Assembly (NCBI GenBank): GCA_016783355.1
Contig: JADHWR010000057.1
Coordinates: 1 to 7,423, forward strand
Direction of reading: 5' to 3'
Length of the DNA stretch: 7,423 nt
Source: Candidatus Omnitrophota bacterium
GTDB taxonomy: Bacteria > Omnitrophota > Gorgyraeia > Gygaellales > JAHJCI01
In this document: positions 1 through 7,423 of the stretch, piece after piece
Layout: the number at the start of each line of letters is the position of its first letter
Position numbering within the stretch: the first letter of the stretch is position 1
Made by a program: the position numbers and the translations under genes
Notes under the pieces: generated by a model
Seen by the model: only the letters and a program-made list of their open reading frames with translations
What the model was told of the DNA's origin: nothing
Database searches by the model: none

Positions 1-3000
1 TTTTCCAAATAAAGCCTTCTCCAGCACCAACAGCCGTATCTATGCCTATATCTATACCTGCATTCTTAGCTATTTCTAAAACATTTTCCTTGTTTATTCT
101 TCCTTCCAGAGCTAAATCTTTTATGTCTAAGCCTTCTCTAATAATGCTTCCGCCAAAGTTAGATGCAGCGGCAAAGACGATAGGATTTTTGACACCTTTG
201 AAAAGCGCTCCTCCAAAGAAACCAGTCAACGCATATTCACCAGCATCTTCCCAATTATCAATGTCTCCCCTGATCATTCCTGTGGCTACGTTATAAGCGC
301 TACCTGAAGAACCTTTAACAATAATATCATTCAGCACAGGATGACTCTTGGCAAATTGACCGTACTTGGTACCATTCTTTATGGTATCAAATATTTTCCC
401 TGCGCCATGGAATGCGCCATGCCAAAGATAACCTTCTCCATGGGCTAATAGGCCTTCTCCAAGGCCTAAAGGTTCTGGATCGAAGCCCTGGGCATATTGG
501 CTCTTCTGTTGAGCTGCGTCTTTGAGATGATAACTAATCTTTGCAATACGGCCACCGTTTTCAAATGTCTCGCTAGCAAATTTTAAAGTTGAAACAACGG
601 GTTCAGGGGTTTGGGCCAATAGCTTTGTAATTCCATGCCCAGGACCTAACTTTTGTAGTGCGGCAGGAGAAAGAACCTTATATTTATTGCCGTTTTGAAT
701 GAGGCGTGCACCTTTTGTGGTTGTATTTAACCATTTGCCTCCCTTTGCTACTCCGATAGGCACAGCAGAAAGAACAATGGTATTAAACTTTTCCCGACCC
801 GTAAGCCACTCGTCTGTCAATCCATAATGGTACAACTCATGTGCCCCCCAAGAAGATGCTACAGATGCAGTAAGTAGTATTCCAGCCCAAAGCTTACTGC
901 TAGCAAGACCTTTGGAAAAGAAGGCAATATCTGCAGCTGTAAGAAGCGCTGCGCCAGTATACGCCCCTCCCTTTTTAATAGTAAGAGCATTGTCTGCTAC
1001 ACCGTAAATTAAACCGTCATCAATATACTTAGTGCCAAATTTCTCTATTATGTCTTTTTGTGCATTACGCCAATTTTGTTCATATGTTATCGTATTTAAA
1101 CTTCCTGATCTGGAAATATCTCTTAAATAATATTTTTCCGTTAATATGCTATTTATTTCTTTTACTTCATGAGAAGCAAATTTAATTTTAGGATTTGTAG
1201 ATAGTGGTCTTCGACCTCTCTCTCTTCCTACTATTCCTAGTATGTGTCTATCCGCGAAGCAAGTTTCATAAAGTTGCCTTATCTGCCTTTTTGCCTGAGG
1301 AGAAGCTAGTTTATAGTCATTAGAGAGCTGTTTATAGGCGAGTTCTCTAAAAGCTGCATCATCAAGATCTTTAGCCACAAATTTATTTCCAATAGGATCA
1401 TAACCCCAAGCTCTTAAACTACCATCCCTTGTCTTTTGCCAGTATCCTCCTCCTAAAAATAGATTGTCAGTATAATCTTTTCCTTCTATGTTAAGGTGTT
1501 TTTCAAGAAAAGCTGTATGCAGGCCTTCGGTGTTTCTGTGGAAATAGTCAATTTTCTGTTCATAATTGTCGCCTGTTGCTATAGTTATTTCACCTTTGCC
1601 CTCTGGTATATTGTTAATAGTTATTTCACCCGCTATATTCTTGGTCATATAATATTTATTAAATACGCTGAATGATGCATTATAAAATGGGTGGGTTGAA
1701 TCACTATTTTGTCTATAAAGGAACTTGTTTGTTTCTTTATCAAGGCTTGAGAAGTATTCGAAATTGAAAGGTTTTCTTTCCTTTATTAATTCGGCCTTAT
1801 AACTATCGAGTAATTTATCAAGGGTATTCTCTCTAAGCTTTACTACCTCGGTAAGTTTCCAGCTTTCACCTTCAACTACGTTTCCTTTTCTATCAACTGC
1901 CTTAATAAAAGTATGTTGAGTTATCGGTAAGATATCATTTTCCTGGTTCTCTCTAAAGTGGATAGAGATGTCCGGAATTTCAAAATAGTTGAGATTTCTG
2001 CCCTTCCCAGCCCATCTTAAGTCAAATAGGCTCCTTTGCTCAGAAGTTACTTTTGCGCCAGCGATATCTCCGTCTTTTATGGTAACTGTCCCGCCAACAA
2101 TATTTCCTTTTTTATCTTTATTAACATCTTCGGCATAGAATGCTCTTCTGCCAAAGATAAGAGGTTGTTCACTATTAAATCTGGCGGTCCATTCCGAACC
2201 GTGTGCAAAAGCTAAAGGACTAAAGGTATCTTTGCCAAAGAGATCTAATTGGTATTCGAGGTTTCCTTCTTTAGATTTCAATACAAAGATGTTGTCACCA
2301 ACTGTCTGTCCATTATGCTTAAGGTGCTCCATCTCTCCTTTTACGGAAACATCGAGTATTCTAGAAATGTCAAACCTAGGCTGTGAATTTTCGCGAGAGG
2401 ATGCCCCAGCAATATTTTGACTTTCACTTTCGCGTTGAGGTATATCCGAAATATATGCATCTTCGGCACCGGAGGAGAGTTGGATTCTTAATCCACCGGC
2501 TTCTATTTGCAGATTACCTTGTTCTCTATTCTTATATAATTCTTCTCCTTCAGGAGTAGAAATTGTTCTTGAAAGCTGCACTGCTCCTTGGTTGTCTCTC
2601 CAACCCCCGTAATAGGGTGTAACTATATCTTGATTAACTAAATCCTGTCTTAAACAAAACAGGGCTGTGTGCTCGCCTTGGATATCTACCTTTCGACTAT
2701 CATTTAAGTTAGCTGCATCTATTGCCGTTTCTGGAATCTCTTCCAGGTAAGGTCTGGGAAAATCATGGACACTTACTTCTGAGCTACCTGTCTTTGTAAG
2801 ATTCATCTTGAGTCTTCTTTTCTCTTCGCTTATTTGACCAATGAGATGATGGGCAAAGATTACCCCTGTTCCTGTATAATCCAAGACATTGCTTTCATTC
2901 ATAAAGTTTCCAGTTTGATCAAGTTGGAATTGTTCTTTATTTGTTACTTTATAGAATCTTTTTTCTTTGGCCCAGGAGAACAGCCCTCCATGTTTATCTT

Positions 3001-6000
3001 TGGCTACAGGGATATCTTTAGAAAATTCTTCGGGCCTGCTAAGAGAAAGGTCTCTTAGTTCAACAAACATACTAACCTGTTCGTTTTCGCCTATCCCTAA
3101 TCTCAAAGGGGTTGAAGAACCTTTATCAGGAAGAATAAACGCACCTTGCACATCAGCTACTTTAATGGAGTGGTCTTGATCTGCCTCAGGAATAATGGAT
3201 GGTGATTTGATAGAAGGGGTCTCTTCGAATCTTAATTTTCTAAGGGCTGTTTCTACAAGACCTTCGTCTTTTAAGCTAAAGTCGGCTTTTGAAATACTGC
3301 TTTCGTCTTTTATTAAAGTAAACGGTAGTTCTTCAAAATAAGAAATAGGGCCATTAAAATCGGCTTTTTGGGCTACGAGAGGGCTTTCTCCCTGAGCAAG
3401 AGTTCTGTCTCCATCCTTAATCGTATGCTTTATTCTATGTTCCTTTTGAATATTTTCTCCAAATTTAACATCAGTAAATACAGGTACTTGCCATTCGCTC
3501 TCTCCTGCATTACGCGTAGTATAAACTGCCCAAGAATCAACCCTAAATTTTCCTTCCACGTTTCCATAAGGTCTGGAAGATATTTCTTCTGGAGAAGCAA
3601 CTTTGAACTCTTTAAGATTAAAAGGATTTTTGCCATCGGGTTGTAATCCTACAGATTCTCTTATGGTAGAACCTTCAGACATAACAGTAGTGCCATAAGC
3701 AAGGAGAGGTTTGTCATCTATCTTTTTACTATCTACGGCAATTTTTATTCCTTCATATTTAGCCCGACCAAGGTTTTTCCATTCTCCATAATCTAAAGCT
3801 AGTGTGTTGATATCAAGACCTTCGGTTTGGAAATTGCCTTTTTCATCAAAATATGATCCATTCTTAGGCTTAATAACAAAACCATTCGTACCTTCTGCTA
3901 AATTAATCCGATGTCTTGCATCGCTGAAAGGAGATATAAGCCTTCCTTCTACAACCTTATTTAGAGTAAGTTCCGGCTTTACCTCGCTGGAAGGCAATGT
4001 ATCGCTTTTGGGTTGATCTTTAAAAGTTCCTATTCCTAAAGAAAATTTGGAGGCAATGAGCTCATGTCCTCTTTCTCTTAAAGACGGTATTTGCATCCAC
4101 ATCTCCACTGTCTTTTCAGGAACCGCGGTATCGCCCTTTGTGACTAATGTAATCAAGCCGTTGGGCCCTGAACCTACATCTACAACCTCTCCTTTAACCG
4201 CATTAGCATTAGGTATCTGATGAGTATATTGACCTTCGGCAGAAGAATACGAAGTAGTAAACTTGCGTTCTGTTATTTTATTCAGGGATTCGGTATTATC
4301 TATATTAGCCACTATCTCATTTGTGGTGGCTTCGGTCTTAAAAGTATCAACTAAATCCAAACGAGTTGGTACAGCATTAGTAATTACTCCACTAGGATGT
4401 GGAACTGTGATTGTTAAAGAGCTGTTTTCGGACACTAATGATCTTATAATAGCTGCATATCCATACAATCCTTGCTTACTTCCAATTACTACATTTCCTT
4501 GCTGGTCAGGGAGATGCCCTATTCTCGTATCTTTTGTGAAGTTGATGCCAGCATCTTTTACAGCATATTCTCCTGAACTAGATGTCTTAACCTCAAACTC
4601 GGGAACCTTATTCCATACCGCTCCTTCTGAATAGAGAGGAGCGAAGCTTACAGTTTTATCTCCAAAGTTAAGAAGTAATTTTTGCCTTCCTCCGCTTATA
4701 TTTACTTTGCTGTCCGGATAAATAGGAGTGATGAAGCTAAGCTCAACACCCTCACCAAGCTTATCAATATTGTTACCCTGCGAAGATTCTCGGTCAGGAA
4801 GACTTTCAACTATATTGATAAGACTAGAGGCGGTTTCATATAACTGCTTACCTTCGGTAGTCTTCAACGCACCCACTTGGCTCAGGATATCTTTGCGCTG
4901 TTCTTTGCTAAGATCAGTTCCTCTCTTTTTACTCTGCACTATCTGAGGCGAAACACTAAGCGTCGCTCCGTCAAAAGCAAGGCTTGTGGCGTCTCCAGGT
5001 AAAGCATCCATTTTTACATCTCTTAACTCCTGCTGAAGCAGGACGATGTCTTTTTCTCCTTTTAATGTTTTGCTTATTTCTGAAGTATCAATGTTTCCTT
5101 GATCTACCTGGGCCATAATTGTTGCTATTAAATTATTTTGGCCTTTTGCCTGACCAACCTGAGTAATTACTCCTTCGGATTCGTTAGAGGTAATGCCATT
5201 TCTATTATCAAGCTGAAACGTAATAACACCACCTTTGCCTGTAATTGTTGTGAAAATGATATCATTGTCCACCCGGCTGAAGTTAATTAAAGGATTGCTT
5301 CTAAATTGTCCTTCGCGTGTTTCATCTGTAATATCATTTTCATACGAAAATCTTCCGGCAGTAATCGCGCCTTTAGAATTAAGGACTGGCTGAACAAACA
5401 TTGTTCCTTTTTCTTTTCTGCTATCCTTATACAAAGCCCTGACTTCCACGCCTAAATCAGATGATTCAAAACTGGACAGAGAAGAAAGGTCTTTTTCATC
5501 TTTAACTACTGCCTTGTATAGATCTTTATGCATAATTGAAATAACTTGATTGGTATTAAGTGATTTTTCGAGGTCGGGGAAAACAAAACCCCCTTCTTTC
5601 AATTTGCCTAATTTATCGCCTTTTCCTTCATAAGTCCTATAAAACGGAGCGATCTTGTGAAAATCTCCGTATTCTGAATCTGCATGGGTATGAAAACCTA
5701 CAAAATAATCTGTAAAGAATGATTGAGGTAAAAAGCTTGCTGTGCCAATCACATTATCCACGGCTGCCTGGTGCAGGGTGGAGGCGGTGTAGTTGACCAG
5801 GGATGAGGAAAAAGAAGGCAGGATATTACTTACTCGGCCATCATCAACAAATTGGTTCCAGGAATCATAGTTTCCTCTTTGCATTGCGTAATCGGCATTG
5901 GCTTTGAAATTGGCTATACCGGAGAACTGGGCAAGTTTTTCGATGTATTGGGTCTGGCTCCAGCCACCTGCGCCTTTGGTATATAAAGGTGATGTGCCGC

Positions 6001-7423
6001 CAAAGGTGAGGTAATTAGTGGCGAAATCCTTAGGCTCTATCCAGTCAGTCTTAAAGCGACTGCTGAGAGTAGAAGCGAGAGAATACACTCCTGCGGTTGC
6101 AAGATAATTTGTACCAGCCATCTGAAGACGGGTTAGGCCCAATTTGTTTTTGTCGGTAGCGGAGTCATAGTCGCCGCCTAAGGCATTTAGTCCTACAGAG
6201 ACACCGCCTCTCAACAGGGCGGTGCCAATCGCCTGACGAAAACTCTGCTTCTGGCCAGTAAATCTCGCCCCAGCATATCCGCCCAGGCTTGAGCCTAAAA
6301 CCTGAGAGTAGCTCATTGTGTGTTTGCCAAACCAGTTGCCTTTTATTGCCGCGTATTCTACGGCTAAACCAACTCCCTGAGAAATCATACTTGAGCGAAA
6401 AGAAGGATCGCTCCAGGCCAGTTTTGTATTGGAAAATGAGGAATCGCCAAAAATAGAAGAGGGGATACGATAATTAGCACCGTATTTATAAGGGCTTACA
6501 TCTATACCGTGAAACTTTTCATCTTTACTAAGCTGTTTATCCGTTATGTCTATGGTAGTTTTTAAATCTAACGCATCCAGCGCAAGACCAAAACCAAGAT
6601 GGCCAAAAGCAGAGCCGGCTAAGGAACCAAACTGACGGGCAATATAGGGATTCTTCTTATAAAAACTTGTGCCCTTTATTGCCTCATAAGCTAATAAATT
6701 GCTGCCACCGATTGCTGCGCCTTTTAAGCCACCCATTAGCGAACCTCTGAGCAGAGGACTCTTATCCCAAGATTTCCAAAATCCATTTGAGCCTGTCTCA
6801 CTAAGATACTGCCGAGGATTTTGGTATGTGGTTATTGTTCCGCTTATAGCCCCGCCAACGGCATAGCCGAATATCTGGGAAGTACCTGGGCTCCAGCCAA
6901 ACTCATGGACAGCAAGATTTGTGGCTGACTGGCCAAGCTGGCTGGTAAAGCAACTTATTCCGAAGTCTTTCAATCCACCTCCAAGAATTAAAGATGAACC
7001 GATAGTAATTGCTGCGCTAATGGCAAGGTCGGTAGTTGATGGCTCTTTAAAAAGAGGGTCTAAATCGGGAAGGGTGCCTTTATAGGAACGGGCGCCGTAG
7101 AGATAAAGGGTATGCGCAGGCAACATAGGAATTAGCCCTATCTTAGCCGGGTCCCCAGTAATCAGGCAGTAGCCGGAAAACTTCTCCAGAAACTCCTCTT
7201 TAGACGATACGCTATCGCCTTTGTCATAGAAATAGACCTTTTGTTCATCTATTTTGGTAACGAGAATAAAGTGGCCTGTTTCTGATGAGTCAATATTTGA
7301 ATTAAGATGGGCGATGAAGGGAAGTATATTGTTAAATTGTTCTTTATTGATTTTTACTGGGGAAAGATCAAGGCCAAAATATTGGGCGGTTTTGGAAATG
7401 GCATAAAGAGAATTTTTTAGTTT
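1..7423 (-). CDS. Giant multidomain protein with a C39-type peptidase domain, internal fragment (both ends missing)
   Basis: One frame on the minus strand is open from base 7423 to base 2 (2,474 codons). I read it codon by codon and found no stop, and frame checks at many internal motifs (for example bases 7273, 4642, 3712, 2221, 841 and 439) all fall in the same phase. No start codon or ribosome site can be chosen because the N-terminus lies beyond base 7423, and no stop is present. Visible order: C39-like peptidase half (residues 1-92 of the fragment), Gly/Ala-rich hydrophobic block (about 130-440), helical connector (about 440-578), long polar beta-rich body (about 578-2012), charged helical segment (about 2012-2135), second Gly/Ala-rich block (2135-2474). 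I found only four cysteines (residues 86, 158, 1590, 2055), which fits an exported or surface protein. No signal peptide or anchor can be seen because the ends are missing. Function is unknown; a giant adhesin, surface protein or toxin-like protein are the main options, and this is inference. The open frame itself is near certain. Confidence 0.95.
2..22 (-). repeat. GEGFIWK motif, second copy of a short protein repeat
   Basis: Residues 2468-2474, the last codons visible, read GEGFIWK and match GEGYLWH at bases 419-439. The preceding context is DTAVGA. Whether the repeat continues (the first copy is followed by a Gly/His-rich run and then KIFD) can only be seen in sequence below base 1. Confidence 0.35.
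419..439 (-). repeat. GEGYLWH motif, first copy of a short protein repeat
   Basis: Residues 2329-2335 read GEGYLWH. A close copy, GEGFIWK, is found 139 residues later at the left edge of the window. Both are preceded by a Gly/Ala/His-type small-residue context (LLAHGEG and AVGAGEG). Two copies at this spacing suggest a repeating unit of about 139 residues whose second copy starts at the window edge. The evidence is only a seven-residue match with four identities and two conservative changes. Confidence 0.4.
1021..1389 (-). other. Charged, mainly helical segment
   Basis: About residues 2012-2135. The composition changes from strand-like to helix-like: DDAAFRELAYKQLSNDYKL, then SPQAKRQIRQLYETCFADRH, an arginine-rich patch GRERGRRPL, and then SHEVKEINSILTEKYYLRD and NAQKDIIEKFGTKYIDDG. 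It joins the beta-rich body to hydrophobic block 2. It contains C2055 (bases 1259-1261), the last of the four cysteines seen. No family is recognised. A linker or coiled helical domain before a translocating or pre-toxin module is a plausible reading, by inference only. Confidence 0.4.
1390..5690 (-). other. Long polar beta-rich body of unknown fold (about 1,430 residues)
   Basis: About residues 578-2012. The chain alternates short hydrophobic strands with Gly, Asp, Asn and Lys turns. Many hairpin-like turns carry a 'GN[VIFL]' core, for example DQQGNVVIG (bases 4481-4507), DEKGNFQTEG (3818-3847), DQTGNFMNES (2891-2920), KKGNIVGG (2090-2113) and RKGNVVEGE (1865-1891). A second weak motif, 'PL-hydrophobic-x-x-G', also recurs. 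Short helical interruptions occur near residues 840-960 (for example EQRKDILSQVG). Strand-turn alternation over such a length is typical of extracellular stalks, beta-sandwich arrays or beta-solenoids, but the units are too diverged for me to set a period. Codons are AT-rich, and arginine is mostly AGA/AGG. There is only one cysteine (1590). No catalytic motif is convincing. Substrate, partner and fold are unknown. Confidence 0.5.
2144..4642 (-). repeat. Dispersed degenerate 'PL-hydrophobic' strand motif in the beta-rich body
   Basis: Five in-frame occurrences share a Pro-Leu followed by a short hydrophobic strand and usually a Gly: APLYSEGAVW (4613-4642), KPLLAYG (3692-3712), ESPLVAQ (3368-3388), SPLAFAHG (2198-2221) and QPLIFGRR (2144-2167). 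Spacing is irregular, from 54 to about 930 bases. It may mark equivalent strands in diverged repeat domains, but a motif this short can also arise by chance in a strand-rich protein. Confidence 0.25.
5690..6100 (-). other. Helical connector between hydrophobic block 1 and the beta-rich body
   Basis: About residues 442-578. The sequence is rich in Ala, Gln, Ser and aromatic residues, with short helix-like runs such as QTQYIEKLAQFSGIANFKA and SSSLVNYTASTLHQAAVDN. It ends with the unusual cluster HTHADSEYGDFH (residues 578-589), after which the composition changes to Lys/Glu/Asp-rich beta-type sequence. I recognise no family. Its main value is as the boundary between two compositionally different halves of the gene. 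Confidence 0.4.
6100..7040 (-). other. Gly/Ala-rich hydrophobic block 1 (possible membrane-active or glycine-zipper region)
   Basis: About residues 128-441. It opens with a hydrophobic run, LAISAAITIGSSLILGGGL (133-151), and continues with repeated small-residue patches such as FGYAVGGAISGTI, GSLMGGLKGAAIGG, GSLAGSAFGHLGFGLAL, SLGGYAGARFTG and GGVSVGLNALGG. Spaced Gly-x-x-x-Gly type patterns like these occur in glycine-zipper membrane segments, in colicin-like hydrophobic hairpins and in the region just before the toxin domain of RHS and other polymorphic toxins. Charged linkers separate the patches, so this is not one long transmembrane bundle. It directly follows the peptidase half with a linker of about 35 residues. 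Codon choice here favours CGN arginine codons, unlike the body downstream. The exact role (membrane insertion, packing core or translocation) is inference. Confidence 0.55.
7148..7423 (-). other. C39-like (papain-fold) peptidase domain, C-terminal half
   Basis: Fragment residues 1-92. The segment starts with a helix containing KTAQYFGLDLSPVKI, which resembles the part of C39 and bacteriocin-processing peptidases where a helix leads to the central strand. LPFIAHL follows (residues 34-40), the usual 'P-hydrophobic-I-A-H' strand. Next comes GHFILVTKIDEQKVYFYD (residues 50-67), in which H51 (bases 7271-7273) and D67 (bases 7223-7225) occupy the positions of the catalytic His and the following Asp. 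The last part, SKEEFLEKFSGYCLI, matches the 'F...W/FSG-hydrophobic' end of such domains. The catalytic Cys and the oxyanion Gln should lie upstream of base 7423 and cannot be checked. In known families these domains cleave after double-glycine leaders or act as self-processing or releasing peptidases inside large proteins. Here it sits inside a giant chain and is not fused to an ABC transporter in the visible part. Family assignment is by motif reading only; a catalytically dead member is possible. Confidence 0.75.

Larger units (their letters stand above)
1..1020 (-). other. Gly/Ala-rich hydrophobic block 2 with HEXXH motif (pre-toxin-like), runs off the window
   Basis: About residues 2135-2474 and beyond. 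It starts with two hydrophobic stretches, TGAALLTAADIAFF (2156-2169) and LWAGILLTASVASSWGA (2178-2194). The HEXXH pattern HELYH follows directly (2195-2199, bases 827-841). Further on are a Gly/His-rich stretch (LGEGLLAHGEGYLWHGAFHG), GSSGSAYNVATGMIRGD, and LTGFFGGALFKG followed by SNFGGSIIREG. The pattern of small-residue runs separated by 'RGD-I-x-x-W-E-D-A' type polar turns resembles the hydrophobic Gly-rich segment that precedes C-terminal toxin domains in RHS and other large polymorphic toxins. The block also echoes block 1. What follows below base 1 is unknown, so a toxin or effector tip can be neither claimed nor excluded. HEXXH in such sequence may be chance. Confidence 0.5.

Noticed and set aside
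1195..1240. Arginine-rich patch GRERGRRPL that could be a protease processing site
   Set aside because: Dibasic patches are frequent in charged helical segments, and nothing else here supports cleavage.
3430..3636. A 68-codon minus-strand frame starting with ATG
   Set aside because: It is in a different phase from the giant frame, overlaps it completely and has no recognisable content; it is a shadow.
4263..4634. A 123-codon open frame on the plus strand, with other plus-strand frames of 60-92 codons (for example at 42-296, 3368-3646 and 3804-4016)
   Set aside because: They lie antisense inside the continuous giant frame, have Ser/Leu/Pro-rich translations typical of antisense shadows, and show no recognisable domain.
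5657..5692. HTHADSEYGDFH cluster, resembling a metal-binding His/Asp motif such as in PHP-type hydrolases
   Set aside because: Only the short H-x-H pattern is present. The surrounding fold and the other conserved metal ligands of that family are not visible, so I do not call an enzyme.
1..7423. Promoters, terminators, RNA genes, insertion sequences or CRISPR repeats
   Set aside because: The whole window is coding in one frame. I saw no long exact DNA repeat, no inverted-repeat hairpin with a T-run of note, and no tRNA-like or rRNA-like sequence.

Overview
The whole window is the inside of one very long protein-coding gene on the minus strand. Reading the reverse complement from base 7423 down to base 2 gives 2,474 consecutive sense codons with no stop and no frameshift. 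Both the start codon (beyond base 7423) and the stop codon (below base 1) lie outside, so the real protein is longer. There is no intergenic DNA and no RNA gene, promoter, terminator, mobile element or CRISPR array that I can support. Short open frames on the plus strand are antisense shadows of this gene.

In protein order (right to left on the map) the layout is as follows. (1) The C-terminal half of a papain-like C39-type peptidase domain, with the catalytic-type His and Asp visible (about 7148-7423). (2) A Gly/Ala-rich hydrophobic block (about 6100-7040). (3) A short helical connector (about 5690-6100). (4) A stretch of about 1,430 residues that looks beta-rich, polar and cysteine-poor, with degenerate hairpin motifs (about 1390-5690). 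(5) A charged helical segment (about 1021-1389). (6) A second Gly/Ala-rich hydrophobic block that contains an HEXXH motif and a GEG[YF][LI]W motif seen twice (about 1-1020). The order peptidase, hydrophobic Gly-rich block, long beta-rich body, hydrophobic Gly-rich block recalls giant surface or secreted proteins and the pre-toxin regions of large polymorphic toxins. I recognise no full family for the body.

The host is bacterial by gene style: an uninterrupted giant frame. Base composition is moderate to low GC, shifting from about 45-60% GC in many lines of the peptidase-proximal third to about 22-40% in many lines of the middle. Giant, poorly characterised proteins of this kind are known from candidate phyla such as Omnitrophota (former OP3) and from Planctomycetota-related lineages. 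I think Omnitrophota is a reasonable guess, but the sequence alone does not prove it. How the regions work together is inference: the peptidase could process the polypeptide or a partner, the Gly-rich blocks could insert in or pass a membrane, and the beta-rich body could be an extracellular stalk or binding surface.
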